From positions 2,976,001 to 3,040,000 of the forward strand of contig NZ_CP141058.1 in assembly GCF_034661175.1 (NCBI RefSeq): 64,000 nucleotides of DNA, in the 5' to 3' direction. This DNA comes from Nocardioides renjunii. Its GTDB lineage: Bacteria; Actinomycetota; Actinomycetes; Propionibacteriales; Nocardioidaceae. Below, piece by piece: positions 50,623-59,099 of this stretch. The number at the start of each line of letters is the position of its first letter. The first letter of the stretch is position 1. Both the position numbers and the translations under genes were made by a program. The notes below the pieces were generated by a model. That model did no database searches, was not told where the DNA came from, and saw only the letters and a list, made by a program, of their open reading frames with translations.

Positions 50623-52218
50623 TCAGGACAGGTCGACGACGCGGACCGACGCGGCCTGCATGGCCGTCTGGATCTCGGCGAGCGTCTCGGCCGTGATCGC
50701 CGAGTCGACGCTCAGCGCGACCAGCGCCTCGCCGCCCCGGTCCTGGCGCGAGACCTGCATGCCGGCGATGTTGACCGCGGCGTCGCCGAGGATGCCGCCG
50801 ACGACGCCGACCATGCCGGGGCGGTCCTCGTAGGTGACGAAGGCGAGGTGGGTGGTGGGCTCGATGTCGACGTCGAAGCCGTTGACCTCGACGAGCCGCT
50901 CCTTCTGCGCGATGCCGACCAGCGTGCCGCTGACCGACACCTGCGTGCCGTCCGCGAGCGTCCCGCGCAGGGTGATCAGGTTGCGGTGGTCCGGGCTCTC
51001 CGACTCGGTCACCAGGCGCACCTCCGTGCCACGCTCGGCGGCGAGCAGGGGCGCGTTGACGTAGGAGACCTGCTCCTCGACGATGTCGGCGAAGACGCCC
51101 TTGAGGGCGGCCAGCTCGAGGACCTTGACGTCGTACTCGGTGATCTCGCCGCGGACCTCGACGTCGAGCTGCTGGGCGACCTCGCCCGCCAGCGCGGTGA
51201 AGACGCGACCGAGCTTCTCGGTCAGCGGGATGCCGGGACGGACGTCCTCGGCGATGACGCCGCCCTGGACGTTGACCGCGTCGGGGACGAGCTCGCCGCT
51301 CAGCGCGAGGCGCACGGACCGGGCGACGGCGATGCCGGCCTTCTCCTGCGCCTCGTCGGTCGAGGCGCCGAGGTGGGGCGTCGCGACGACGTTGTCGAGC
51401 TCGAAGAGGGGGCTGTCGGTGCACGGCTCGGTCGCGAAGACGTCGAGGCCGGCGGCCGCGATCTGACCGGTCTTGAGGGCGTCGAAGAGGGCGGCCTCGT
51501 CGACGATGCCGCCGCGGGCGGCGTTGACCAGGACCAGGCTGGTCTTCGCCTTGGCCAGCTGCTCGGCGCCGATGAGGCCCACCGTCTCGGGTGTCTTGGG
51601 CAGGTGGACGCTCATGAAGTCGGACTCGGCCAGCAGGGTGTCGAGGTCGACGAGGCGGACGCCCATCTGCGCGGCGCGGCCGGCCTGCACGTAGGGGTCG
51701 TAGGCGATGACCTTCATGCCGAAGGCGCTGAGCCGCTGCGCGACGAGCACGCCGATGCGACCGAGGCCGACGATGCCGACGGTCTTCTCGTAGAGCTCGA
51801 TGCCGGTGTACTTCGAGCGCTTCCACTCGCCGTTGCGCAGGGCGGCGTGGGCCGGGCTGATGTGCCGGGCGGCGGCGAGCATCAGCGCGACCGCGAGCTC
51901 GGCGGCGCTGACGATGTTGGAGGTCGGGGCGTTGACGACCATGACGCCGGCCTGGGTGGATGCCTTGACGTCGACGTTGTCGAGGCCGACCCCGGCGCGG
52001 GCGATGACCTTGAGGCGGGTCGCGGCGGCGAGCGCCTCGGCGTCGACCTTGGTCGCGGACCGCACGAGGATCGCGTCGACGTCGGCGATCGCGGGGATCA
52101 GCTCGGCACGGTCGGCGCCGTTGCAGTGACGGATCTCGAAGTCCGGTCCGAGCGCCTCGATGGTGGCGGGGCTCAGTTCTTCGGCGATGAGTACGACGGG
52201 CTTGGCGGGTGCGCTCAC
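50623..52218 (-). CDS. serA: D-3-phosphoglycerate dehydrogenase
   Basis: A 531-residue enzyme for the first step of serine synthesis. The NAD-binding fold contains KTVGIVGLGRIGVLVAQRL and NAARGGIVDEAALFDALK; the catalytic His is in NVVATPHLGASTDEAQEKAG. An intervening allosteric domain (about 315-450) and a C-terminal ACT domain (VTYEDRPGMVGVVGGILGDA) follow, as in the long actinobacterial type sensitive to serine. The GTG start has GAGGA upstream. It is near ilvBNC, as in many actinobacteria. Confidence 0.95.
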   Translation of the reverse strand: MSAPAKPVVLIAEELSPATIEALGPDFEIRHCNGADRAELIPAIADVDAILVRSATKVDAEALAAATRLKVIARAGVGLDNVDVKASTQAGVMVVNAPTSNIVSAAELAVALMLAAARHISPAHAALRNGEWKRSKYTGIELYEKTVGIVGLGRIGVLVAQRLSAFGMKVIAYDPYVQAGRAAQMGVRLVDLDTLLAESDFMSVHLPKTPETVGLIGAEQLAKAKTSLVLVNAARGGIVDEAALFDALKTGQIAAAGLDVFATEPCTDSPLFELDNVVATPHLGASTDEAQEKAGIAVARSVRLALSGELVPDAVNVQGGVIAEDVRPGIPLTEKLGRVFTALAGEVAQQLDVEVRGEITEYDVKVLELAALKGVFADIVEEQVSYVNAPLLAAERGTEVRLVTESESPDHRNLITLRGTLADGTQVSVSGTLVGIAQKERLVEVNGFDVDIEPTTHLAFVTYEDRPGMVGVVGGILGDAAVNIAGMQVSRQDRGGEALVALSVDSAITAETLAEIQTAMQAASVRVVDLS

Positions 52219-52332
52219 AGCGGGGTCCTCGTGGTCAAGGGTGGGTCCGGGGCTGCACGACGCTGTGCGCGATCCACCCTACCCGCGGGTCCGCACGCCC
52301 ACGAACCCGTCCACGCTGTGGGAGGTGACCCC

Positions 52333-52338
52333 TAGCCT
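52333..52338 (+). promoter_or_regulatory. -10 box of a leaderless gene
   Basis: TAGCCT, six bases before the ATG at 52345. Confidence 0.6.
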
Positions 52339-52344
52339 GAGCCC

Positions 52345-52917
52345 ATGGGCGCGATGGACGAGGCGGAGCGGCTGTCCCCGGCGACGGTCGAGGAGTGGAG
52401 CGCGTGGCTGCGTGAGCACCACACCCAGCCGTCGGGGGCGTGGCTGGTCAGCCCGCGCAGGGCCGTCGACCGGCCGTTCTCCTACGAGGAGGCCGTGCTC
52501 GAGGCGCTGCGCTACGGCTGGGTCGACTCGACGGTGAAGCCCGTGGACGAGGACCGCACGATGATGTGGTTCGCCCCGCGCCGCAAGGGCAGCATGTGGA
52601 CCCGGATCAACAAGGGCCGCGTCGCGCGGCTCGAGGAGGCCGGGCTGATGGAGCCAGCCGGGGCCGCGGCCGTGGCGGTGGCCAAAAAGACGGGCATGTG
52701 GACGCTGATGGACGACGTCGAGGACCTGGTCGTCCCCGCCGACCTGGCGTCGGCCTTCGACCGCTTCCCCGGCGCTCGCGAGCACTGGCAGTCGTGGTCG
52801 GCCTCGGCGCAGAAGCTCATCCTCACGTGGATCGTGCTGGCCAAGCGGCCGGACACCCGTGCCGTCCGCGTCGAGACCACGGCCGAGATGGCGGCGCGCG
52901 GCGAGAAGTCGCGCTAG
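52345..52917 (+). CDS. YdeI/OmpD-associated family protein
   Basis: A 190-residue protein of the bacteriocin-protection (YdeI) family: WSAWLREHHTQPSGAWLVSP, FSYEEAVLEALRYGWVDSTV, FAPRRKGSMWTRINKGRVAR and AREHWQSWSASAQKLILTWI. In Salmonella YdeI contributes to resistance to cationic peptides, but biochemical function is unknown. It has no signal peptide. The start is fixed by TAGCCT six bases upstream. Confidence 0.85.
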   Translation: MGAMDEAERLSPATVEEWSAWLREHHTQPSGAWLVSPRRAVDRPFSYEEAVLEALRYGWVDSTVKPVDEDRTMMWFAPRRKGSMWTRINKGRVARLEEAGLMEPAGAAAVAVAKKTGMWTLMDDVEDLVVPADLASAFDRFPGAREHWQSWSASAQKLILTWIVLAKRPDTRAVRVETTAEMAARGEKSR

Positions 52918-52944
52918 GTCAGGCGACGCCGTCGGCGCCCGCCC

Positions 52945-53649
52945 TCAGATCGCGCAGCCGTCCGGTCCGCACTCGTCGCCGGTCGCGAGGACCTCGATGC
53001 GGGGGCGCGACTCCGACCAGGCCCGGTCGAGGACCTGGGTGAACACCTCGGTGGGCTGCGCCCCGGAGACGCCGTACTTCTCGTCGACCACGAAGAACGG
53101 CACGCCGGTCGCGCCGTAGGCCTGCGCCTGCTCGATGTCGGCGTGGACGTCGGAGGTGTACTCCGTGCCGGCCAGCACCTCGTCGACCCGGGCCGCGTCC
53201 ACACCGGCGCCGACGGCGACCTCGCGGAGGACGGCGTGGTCGGCGACATTGCGCGCCTCGGTGAAGTACGCGTGCAGCAGCGCCTCCTTCACCCGGCCCT
53301 GCATCTCGTTGCCGCCCTGCTCGTGCGCGAGGTGGATGACGCGGTGGGCGTCGACGGTGTTGAGGTGAAGGGTCTCCGAGAGCCGGTAGACCAGCCCCTC
53401 CTCGGCCGCGACGGCCTCGACCCGGTCCTGCATCTGCTGGACGCCGGCGGGCGACTGGCCGTACTTGCGGGCCAGCATCGCCGACGACTTCTCCGTCGCC
53501 TCGAGCGGCGCACCCGGGTCGAGCTGGTAGGACCGCCAGTGCACCTCGACGTCGTCGGCGTGCTCGAACTGCGCGAGCGCGTTCTCGATGCGGCGCTTGC
53601 CGATGTAGCACCAGGGGCAGACGACGTCGGACCAGATCTCGATCTTCAC
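52945..53649 (-). CDS. DsbA-family (FrnE-like) oxidoreductase
   Basis: A 234-residue thioredoxin-fold protein. The N-terminus VKIEIWSDVVCPWCYIGKRR carries the CPWC active site, followed by the inserted helical domain of FrnE/2-hydroxychromene isomerase-like proteins and the cis-Pro loop YGATGVPFFVVDEKYGVSGA. A C-terminal Cys pair ECGPDGC ends the protein. It is cytoplasmic, having no signal. GTG 53649 aligns with family starts; an ATG at 53679 would add ten residues. Confidence 0.88.
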   Translation of the reverse strand: MKIEIWSDVVCPWCYIGKRRIENALAQFEHADDVEVHWRSYQLDPGAPLEATEKSSAMLARKYGQSPAGVQQMQDRVEAVAAEEGLVYRLSETLHLNTVDAHRVIHLAHEQGGNEMQGRVKEALLHAYFTEARNVADHAVLREVAVGAGVDAARVDEVLAGTEYTSDVHADIEQAQAYGATGVPFFVVDEKYGVSGAQPTEVFTQVLDRAWSESRPRIEVLATGDECGPDGCAI

Positions 53650-53696
53650 AGCGGTCCCAACACCGCCGCTGACCTGCATGTTCCCGGGTTACTAGG

Positions 53697-53727
53697 CCTT
53701 GAGTCTCTCAGCGACTCAACCCGTAGG
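53697..53727. repeat. Dispersed hairpin repeat, copy 3
   Basis: TTGAGTC, loop TCTCAGC, GACTCAA, then CCCGTAGG. It is located between two minus-strand genes, close to the stop of the permease at 53737. Confidence 0.85.
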
Positions 53728-53736
53728 AAGGCGGAC

Positions 53737-55236
53737 TCAGGCCTCCTGGCGACGCACCGTCGAGCGACGCGCGACGTAGGTCACGACGAAGCCGAGGACC
53801 AGCGCGAGCAGGACGCCGAGGTTGGCGTAGGCCCACGGACCCTCCCAGTAGGGGCCGGCGGCGTCGTCGACGTACGTCCCGAGGCCCAGCGGCTCGAGGA
53901 GGAAGCCCTGCCAGTTGTTCCAGGTGGCGTCGGCGGCGAAGTTGTTGACCACGAGGCCCCAGCCGAGGACCGAGGCGCCGACCATCGTGCCGACGGACAC
54001 CCAGTCGAAGGACCCGTAGCGACCACGGGCGTCGAAGAGGGCGTCCTCGTCGTAGTCGCGCTTGCGGAGCGCGATGTCGGCGATCATGATGCCGGCCCAC
54101 GCGGCGAGCGGTACGCCGAGCGTGATGAGGAAGCTCTGGAACGGGCCGAGGAAGTCCTCGGCGAAGAAGACGACCCAGATGGTGCCCAGGGTCAGCAGCA
54201 CCCCGTCGACGAAGGCCGCGGCGGGCCGCGGGATCCGGACGCCCAACGAGAGCAGGGTCAGGCCCGAGGAGTAGATGCCGAGCACGGCACCGCTGACGAG
54301 GGCGAGGATCGCGGCGACGAGGAACGGCACGAGGAACCACGTCGGGAGCAGCGTGCCGAGGGTGCCGATCGGGTCGGCGGAGATGCCGAGCGACAGCTCG
54401 CCCGACGAGCCCGCGAGCAGCAGGCCGAACACCACGAGCAGCACCGGCGCGATCGCGCCGCCGAAGGTGTTCCACGCGACGATCGAGGAGCCCTTGGCGT
54501 CGCGGTGCTGGTAGCGCGACCAGTCGGCCGCGATGTTGATCCAGCCGAGGCCGAAGCCGGTCATCACCATGACGAGCGCACCGACCATCTGCTGCGCGCT
54601 GCCGTCGGGGATCTCCTGCACCGCCGCCCAGTCGATCTCGTCGAGGGTGAGCAGGACGTAGACGATCGTGGCGAGCCCGGTGATCCACGTGAGGACCGAC
54701 TGCATCCGCATGATGACGTGGTAGCCGGCGACGCTCGCGCTCACGATCAGGGCCGCCACGACGACCGTGGCGGCGATCTTGGTGCCGGTGCCGGAGGCCC
54801 AGCCGAGCTGGTCGAAGATCGTCGCGGTCGCCAGCACGGCCAGGATGGCGAGGAAGGTCTCCCACCCGATCGAGACCAGCCACGAGACGACGCCCGGGAC
54901 CTTCTGGCCGTTGACGCCGAAGGCCGCGCGGCTGAGGACCATCGTCGGCGCCGACCCGCGCTTGCCGGCGATCGCGATGATCCCGCACAGCGCGAAGGAC
55001 ACGATGACGCCGACGACCGTCACGACGAGCGCCTGGCGGAACGAGATGGCGAAGCCCAGCACGAACGAGCCGTAGCTGATGCCGAAGACCGAGACGTTGG
55101 CCGCGAACCACGGCCAGAACAGGTCGCGGGGGCGGGCGGTGCGCTCGGACTCCTCGATGATCTCGATGCCCGTGGTCTCGACGCCGAGGCGGCGCGTCTG
55201 CTCGACCCCGGGGCCGGTGGTGGCGGTGTGGCTCAT
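53737..55236 (-). CDS. NCS1-family purine/cytosine permease
   Basis: A 499-residue permease with about twelve helices. Family blocks include DLFWPWFAANVSVFGISYGS, GSAPTMVLSRAAFGVNGQKV, GFGLGWINIAADWSRYQ and GVPLAAWAGIMIADIALRKR. It resembles the CodB/PurP-type branch for cytosine, purine or allantoin with cation symport. The substrate is not assignable. ATG at 55236 is preferred; GTG/ATG at 55257 would add seven residues. Confidence 0.88.
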   Translation of the reverse strand: MSHTATTGPGVEQTRRLGVETTGIEIIEESERTARPRDLFWPWFAANVSVFGISYGSFVLGFAISFRQALVVTVVGVIVSFALCGIIAIAGKRGSAPTMVLSRAAFGVNGQKVPGVVSWLVSIGWETFLAILAVLATATIFDQLGWASGTGTKIAATVVVAALIVSASVAGYHVIMRMQSVLTWITGLATIVYVLLTLDEIDWAAVQEIPDGSAQQMVGALVMVMTGFGLGWINIAADWSRYQHRDAKGSSIVAWNTFGGAIAPVLLVVFGLLLAGSSGELSLGISADPIGTLGTLLPTWFLVPFLVAAILALVSGAVLGIYSSGLTLLSLGVRIPRPAAAFVDGVLLTLGTIWVVFFAEDFLGPFQSFLITLGVPLAAWAGIMIADIALRKRDYDEDALFDARGRYGSFDWVSVGTMVGASVLGWGLVVNNFAADATWNNWQGFLLEPLGLGTYVDDAAGPYWEGPWAYANLGVLLALVLGFVVTYVARRSTVRRQEA

Positions 55237-55291
55237 GACCGAATCGTCGCGCACCATCGTCCGCTGGTCGAGGAAGGGGTCCCCCGAGCGC

Positions 55292-55630
55292 TCAACCGAG
55301 GTGCTCGAGCAGGCCCGGGTCGAGGTCGGCGCCGGTCACCTCGAAGTGGTCGACGTGGGCGTCCTTCTCGGCGAGGAGGTCGTCGTCGCCGGGGTAGAAC
55401 ACCGCCACCTCCGGCTCGTCGCCGGCGAAGCGGCGTACGCCCTCCATCGAGCGCCACAGCGACAGCGCGACCACCTCGACGAGGCCGTCCGGGCGGTCGC
55501 GGCGCAGGACCAGGGCACCGAGGTTGCCCAGCGTCCCGCGGTACTCCCGCACGCCGGTCTCGTCCTGGTGGCGCAGGTAGTCCTCGGCGTCCTCGGGCCG
55601 GACGGCCCCGCGCCAGCGTCTCAGGATCAC
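55292..55630 (-). CDS. Small ferredoxin-like-fold (antibiotic biosynthesis monooxygenase-like) protein
   Basis: A 112-residue protein starting VILRRWRGAVRPEDAEDYLR, with ALSLWRSMEGVRRFAGDEPE and AVFYPGDDDLLAEKD. The pattern resembles the ABM/EthD dimeric alpha-beta barrel, but no catalytic residues can be assigned. The GTG start lies ten bases after the efeB stop, so it may belong to the efe operon. I do not recognise a specific function. Confidence 0.6.
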   Translation of the reverse strand: MILRRWRGAVRPEDAEDYLRHQDETGVREYRGTLGNLGALVLRRDRPDGLVEVVALSLWRSMEGVRRFAGDEPEVAVFYPGDDDLLAEKDAHVDHFEVTGADLDPGLLEHLG

Positions 55631-55640
55631 GGCGCTCGCC

Positions 55641-56933
55641 TCACGTGAAGAGCGCCTGCCCGATGTGCTCCCCCGGGCCCGCTCCCGGCGGGACGGCGAA
55701 CAGCGCGGAGCCGGTGAACTTGAGGTACTCCACGAGCGCGTCGGACGTCGACATCGCCAGCTGCACGGGAACGAAGTGCGTGGCGGGGTCGCGGACGTAG
55801 GCGAGGAAGAACAGGCCGGCGTCGAGGCCGCCAAGCGCGTTGGAGCCGTCGACGAAGTTGTAGCCGCGCCGCAGCATCCGGGCGCCGCCGTGCTGGCCGG
55901 GGTGCACCACGCGCACGTGCGCGTCCACCGGGATCACCGGCTGGTCGTTGCTGCCCGGCATCTCGAAGTCGGGCTCGGTCATCTCCTCGCCGCCCGACAG
56001 CGGCGCCCCGGTGCCCTTGGTCCGGCCGATGAAGGCCTCCTGGTCGCCGAGCGGCTGGCGGTCCCACACCTCGATGGTCATGTTGACCCGCCGCGCGACG
56101 AGGTAGGACCCGCCGGCGAGCCAGCCGGCCCCGGCGTCGTCGCCGGCGCCGACCCAGACGTGCTCCTCGAGCGCCGCCGCCTCCTCGGCCTTCACGTTGG
56201 CCGTGCCGTCCTTGAAGCCGAAGAGGTTGCGCGGCGTCGACTGGGAGGTCGACGTCGTCGAGGTGCGACCGAACCCGAGCTGCGACCACCGCACGGACAC
56301 GGTGCCGAAGCCGATCCGCGCCAGGTTGCGCACGGCGTGCACGGCGACCTGCGGGTCGTCCGCGCATGCCTGGATGCACAGGTCGCCACCGGACCGGGCC
56401 GGGTCGAGGACGTCTCCGGGGAAGTGCGGCAGCTCGCGCAGCGCCGCCGGCTGCCGGTCGGCGAGGCCGAACCGGTCCTTGCCGTCGGCGTCGCGGAAGA
56501 GCGAGGGCCCGAACCCGAACGTGATCGTCAGCCCGCTCGCCGGCAGGTCGAGCGCCTCTCCCGTGTCGTCGGGAGGCAGGCGTACGTCGCCGCCGACCGC
56601 GCCGGTGCCCGCGGGCTCGCCGGCGGTCATCTGCTCGGCCGCGAGCGTCCACTGCTCCAGCAGCGCGACCAGCGCGTCACGGTCGTCGGTCACCACGTCG
56701 AAGGCCGCGAAGTGCAGCCGGTCCTGCGCCGGTGTGGTGATGCCGGCCTGGTGGGCGCCGCGGAAGGCGTACATCCCGGGGCGCCCGGCCGAGGCCGTCG
56801 CGGCGGCGTCGTCCTCGCCGGCGTGCGCCGAGCCGCGCCCGGCGGCGAAGGCCCCGGCGACGCCCGCGACCGCGACTCCCCCGCCCAGCAGGCCGCGCCT
56901 GCTGAGCCGGGAGGAGGTCGGCTGCTCGGTCAG
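55641..56933 (-). CDS. efeB: Deferrochelatase/DyP-type peroxidase
   Basis: A 430-residue Tat-exported haem protein. The N-terminus SSRLSRRGLLGGGVAVAGVA is a twin-arginine signal. The DyP core has NLFGFKDGTANVKAEE (GxxDG), the haem His in VDAHVRVVHP and Arg in GARMLRRGYNF. It works with EfeO and EfeU in iron uptake and may release iron from haem. No ATG, GTG or TTG precedes the signal peptide in frame. CTG at 56933, overlapping the efeO stop (CTGA), is the apparent start; the first ATG (56774) would remove the signal. Confidence 0.85.
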   Translation of the reverse strand: MTEQPTSSRLSRRGLLGGGVAVAGVAGAFAAGRGSAHAGEDDAAATASAGRPGMYAFRGAHQAGITTPAQDRLHFAAFDVVTDDRDALVALLEQWTLAAEQMTAGEPAGTGAVGGDVRLPPDDTGEALDLPASGLTITFGFGPSLFRDADGKDRFGLADRQPAALRELPHFPGDVLDPARSGGDLCIQACADDPQVAVHAVRNLARIGFGTVSVRWSQLGFGRTSTTSTSQSTPRNLFGFKDGTANVKAEEAAALEEHVWVGAGDDAGAGWLAGGSYLVARRVNMTIEVWDRQPLGDQEAFIGRTKGTGAPLSGGEEMTEPDFEMPGSNDQPVIPVDAHVRVVHPGQHGGARMLRRGYNFVDGSNALGGLDAGLFFLAYVRDPATHFVPVQLAMSTSDALVEYLKFTGSALFAVPPGAGPGEHIGQALFT

Positions 56934-58171
56934 GACAGCACCGCCGCGGTGAGGCGGGACAGGGGCTCGGAGAGCGCGTTGACGGCGTCGGAGAGCGCCT
57001 TGACCTGCTCCGGCGTCAGCTGGTCGTAGGTGACGAAGCCGTCACCCTCCCGCTGCTCGTCGAGCAGGGCCTGGAGCTCGTCGAAGCGGGTGGTGAGCTG
57101 CTCGGCGAGCTCGGGGTCCTTCGGCTCGACGATCGGCTGCACGCCCTCCCAGGCGACCTTCGCGCCGTCGACGTTGGCCTGGAAGTCCCACAGGTCGGTC
57201 CGCGACCAGTACTCCTCCTCGCCGGTCACCTTGCCGGTGGCCACCTCCTCGAGCAGGCCCCGCGAGCCGTTGGCGATCGCGTCGACGGTGTAGGTCAGCT
57301 CCTGCACGCGCGAGTCGAGCTCCTCGGTGTTGGCGAGCAGGTCGTCGGCGTACGTCGCCCGCTCGGCGTCGGTCAGCGGGGTGTAGTCCTCGGCACGCTG
57401 GGGCCAGAGGTCCTTCTCGATCAGGTGCCAGCCGCTCCACTCCTGGCCGGGCTCGAGGTCCGCCTCACGGGCGTCCATGAGCGGGTCGAGGTCACCGAAC
57501 GACTCCGCGACGGTCTCGATGCGCTCCCAGTGGGTGCGCGCGACGGGGTAGAGCGCGCGGGCCTCGTCGTCCTCGCCGCCCGTGTAGAGGTCGACGAACT
57601 CCCGGGTCTTCTCGAGCAGCTGGGCTGACTGGTCCTCGACGTAGGAGGCGTAGTTGGCCTCGGCCTGGTCGACGAGCTGCTGCTCGTCGGCGTTGACCGT
57701 CACCTCCTCGTCGGACTCGGTCACGGTGAACTCGCCACGGATGCCCTCGCCCGTCATGCCCGGCTTGCAGGCGGTGACGTACGTCCCCGCGGGCGCGTTG
57801 ACGGTCAGCGCGCGGGTGATGCTGGGGCCGACGTTCTCGACCTCCGCGACGATGCGCAGGCCGTCGTCGCCGAGCAGGTAGAACTCGGTGACCTGGTCGC
57901 CGGCGTTGGTGACGTCGAAGGTGAGCGTGCCGGCCGGGGCTTCGGTCGCCGAGAGCGTGCAGGCGTCGGCCGACGACTCGACGGTGAGGGCGCGCGGGTC
58001 GGCGCCGTCGCCGGACGGCTCCGTCGGCGCGGTGCTCTCGGTGCCGCAGGCGGCGAGCGCGGCGACCAGCGCGGTGGCACCGACGACGGCGCGGGCCGAC
58101 GTACGGGCCGACGTACGGGCCGACGTACGGGCCGACGTACGGAGGGCGGCGCGGGAGGTGGGGCGGCTCAT
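56930..58171 (-). CDS. efeO: Iron-uptake lipoprotein EfeO
   Basis: A 413-residue lipoprotein. The signal has four repeats of TSAR (from a 12-bp repeat), then ATALVAALAAC with lipobox Cys near 42. An N-terminal cupredoxin-like domain (about 55-155) is followed by the M75 imelysin-type domain, with EWSGWHLIEKDLWP. It binds iron outside the membrane for EfeU. The stop overlaps the efeB start. The ATG has AAGGA upstream. Confidence 0.9.
   Translation of the reverse strand: MSRPTSRAALRTSARTSARTSARTSARAVVGATALVAALAACGTESTAPTEPSGDGADPRALTVESSADACTLSATEAPAGTLTFDVTNAGDQVTEFYLLGDDGLRIVAEVENVGPSITRALTVNAPAGTYVTACKPGMTGEGIRGEFTVTESDEEVTVNADEQQLVDQAEANYASYVEDQSAQLLEKTREFVDLYTGGEDDEARALYPVARTHWERIETVAESFGDLDPLMDAREADLEPGQEWSGWHLIEKDLWPQRAEDYTPLTDAERATYADDLLANTEELDSRVQELTYTVDAIANGSRGLLEEVATGKVTGEEEYWSRTDLWDFQANVDGAKVAWEGVQPIVEPKDPELAEQLTTRFDELQALLDEQREGDGFVTYDQLTPEQVKALSDAVNALSEPLSRLTAAVLS
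58093..58140. repeat. Four perfect 12-bp tandem repeats in efeO
   Basis: Unit GGGCCGACGTAC, four times without mismatch, coding for Arg-Thr-Ser-Ala in the signal-peptide n-region. Replication slippage would change the signal length without a frameshift. Confidence 0.9.
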
Positions 58172-58190
58172 GCGGGGGTTCCTTCGGGAA

Positions 58191-58231
58191 GGGTCAGGAC
58201 GAGAGGGTCAGGACGAGAGGGTCAGGACGCG
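58191..58231. repeat. Three 14-bp tandem repeats at the efeU stop
   Basis: Unit GGGTCAGGACGAGA, two full copies plus a partial third. It covers the end of efeU, including the stop codon, and the efeU-efeO spacer. Confidence 0.85.
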
Positions 58232-59091
58232 ACCGGCTCGGCGGCCGGGCGAGGGGTCGAGGACTGGCGTCTGCGGATGCGGGACAGGAAGAGCGGGAGG
58301 ACCACCGCGACGTAGGCGAGCCAGACCAGGCCCTCCACCCACGTCGTGGCGGGCGAGAAGTTGAAGAAGCCTTTGAGCAGCGTCGCGAGGAACGAGCCGG
58401 GCGGGAGGACGTTGCTGACGTCGAACATCACCGCGTCGAGGCCGGGCAGCACGCCGGCCTCCTGCAGGTCGTGCATGCCGTAGGACAGGACGCCGGCCGC
58501 GACGAAGATCAGCAGCACGCCGGTCCAGGTGAAGAAGCGGGTCAGGTTGATCCTCACCGCCCCGCGGTAGACCAGGTGGCCGAGCACGACCGCGGTCGCG
58601 ATGCCGAGGACGGCGGCGAGCAGCGGCGTGGAGGTCACGGGCGCGGCCTCGGGCAGGTCCCGCCCGGTCGCGGTGCGGGTCGCGGTCCACAGGATGAGTG
58701 CGGTCTCGAGGCCCTCGCGACCGACGGCCAGGAACGCGACCACCACCAGCGACCACCGGGAGTCGGCCGCCGCGTCGACGCGCCCGCGCAGGTCGCCGGC
58801 GATGCTGCGGGCGGCGCCGGCCATCCAGAAGATCATCCACGTCACGAAGGCGGCCGCGACGATCGACAGCACGCCCCCGATCAGCTCCTGGGTGCGGAAC
58901 GTGAGCTGGCGGCTCTGGAGCCCGAGCCCGAGGGTCACCGCCACGCTCATGAGCACGGCGATGCCGACGCCGGCCCACACCCGCGGCAGCAGGTGACGCC
59001 GGTCGGTCTTGACCAGGTAGGCGACCAGGATGCTCACGACGAGGGCCGCTTCCAGCCCTTCGCGCAGCCCGATCAGGTAGTTCGCCAGCAC
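58222..59091 (-). CDS. efeU: Ferrous iron permease EfeU (FTR1 family)
   Basis: A 289-residue membrane protein of the Ftr1 family with about seven helices. The two REXXE motifs are GLREGLEAALVV near the start and VGREGLETALIL near 130; both contain the iron-binding Glu pair. Later segments include FFTWTGVLLIFVAAGVLSYG. It is the first gene of efeUOB. GTG at 59091 is chosen: it is eight bases after a TAGTCT box, whereas the frame from 59124 would start inside the iron box. Confidence 0.92.
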   Translation of the reverse strand: MLANYLIGLREGLEAALVVSILVAYLVKTDRRHLLPRVWAGVGIAVLMSVAVTLGLGLQSRQLTFRTQELIGGVLSIVAAAFVTWMIFWMAGAARSIAGDLRGRVDAAADSRWSLVVVAFLAVGREGLETALILWTATRTATGRDLPEAAPVTSTPLLAAVLGIATAVVLGHLVYRGAVRINLTRFFTWTGVLLIFVAAGVLSYGMHDLQEAGVLPGLDAVMFDVSNVLPPGSFLATLLKGFFNFSPATTWVEGLVWLAYVAVVLPLFLSRIRRRQSSTPRPAAEPVAS

Positions 59092-59099
59092 AGCCGTGC

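Noticed and set aside
55641..56933. efeB as a pseudogene lacking a start
   Set aside because: The frame is intact over the full DyP length with all key residues and a Tat signal. A CTG start overlapping the efeO stop is a simpler explanation.
58093..58231. Short tandem repeats as a CRISPR array
   Set aside because: The units are only 12-14 bp and contiguous, without spacers, and lie in or next to coding sequence. No cas genes are present.
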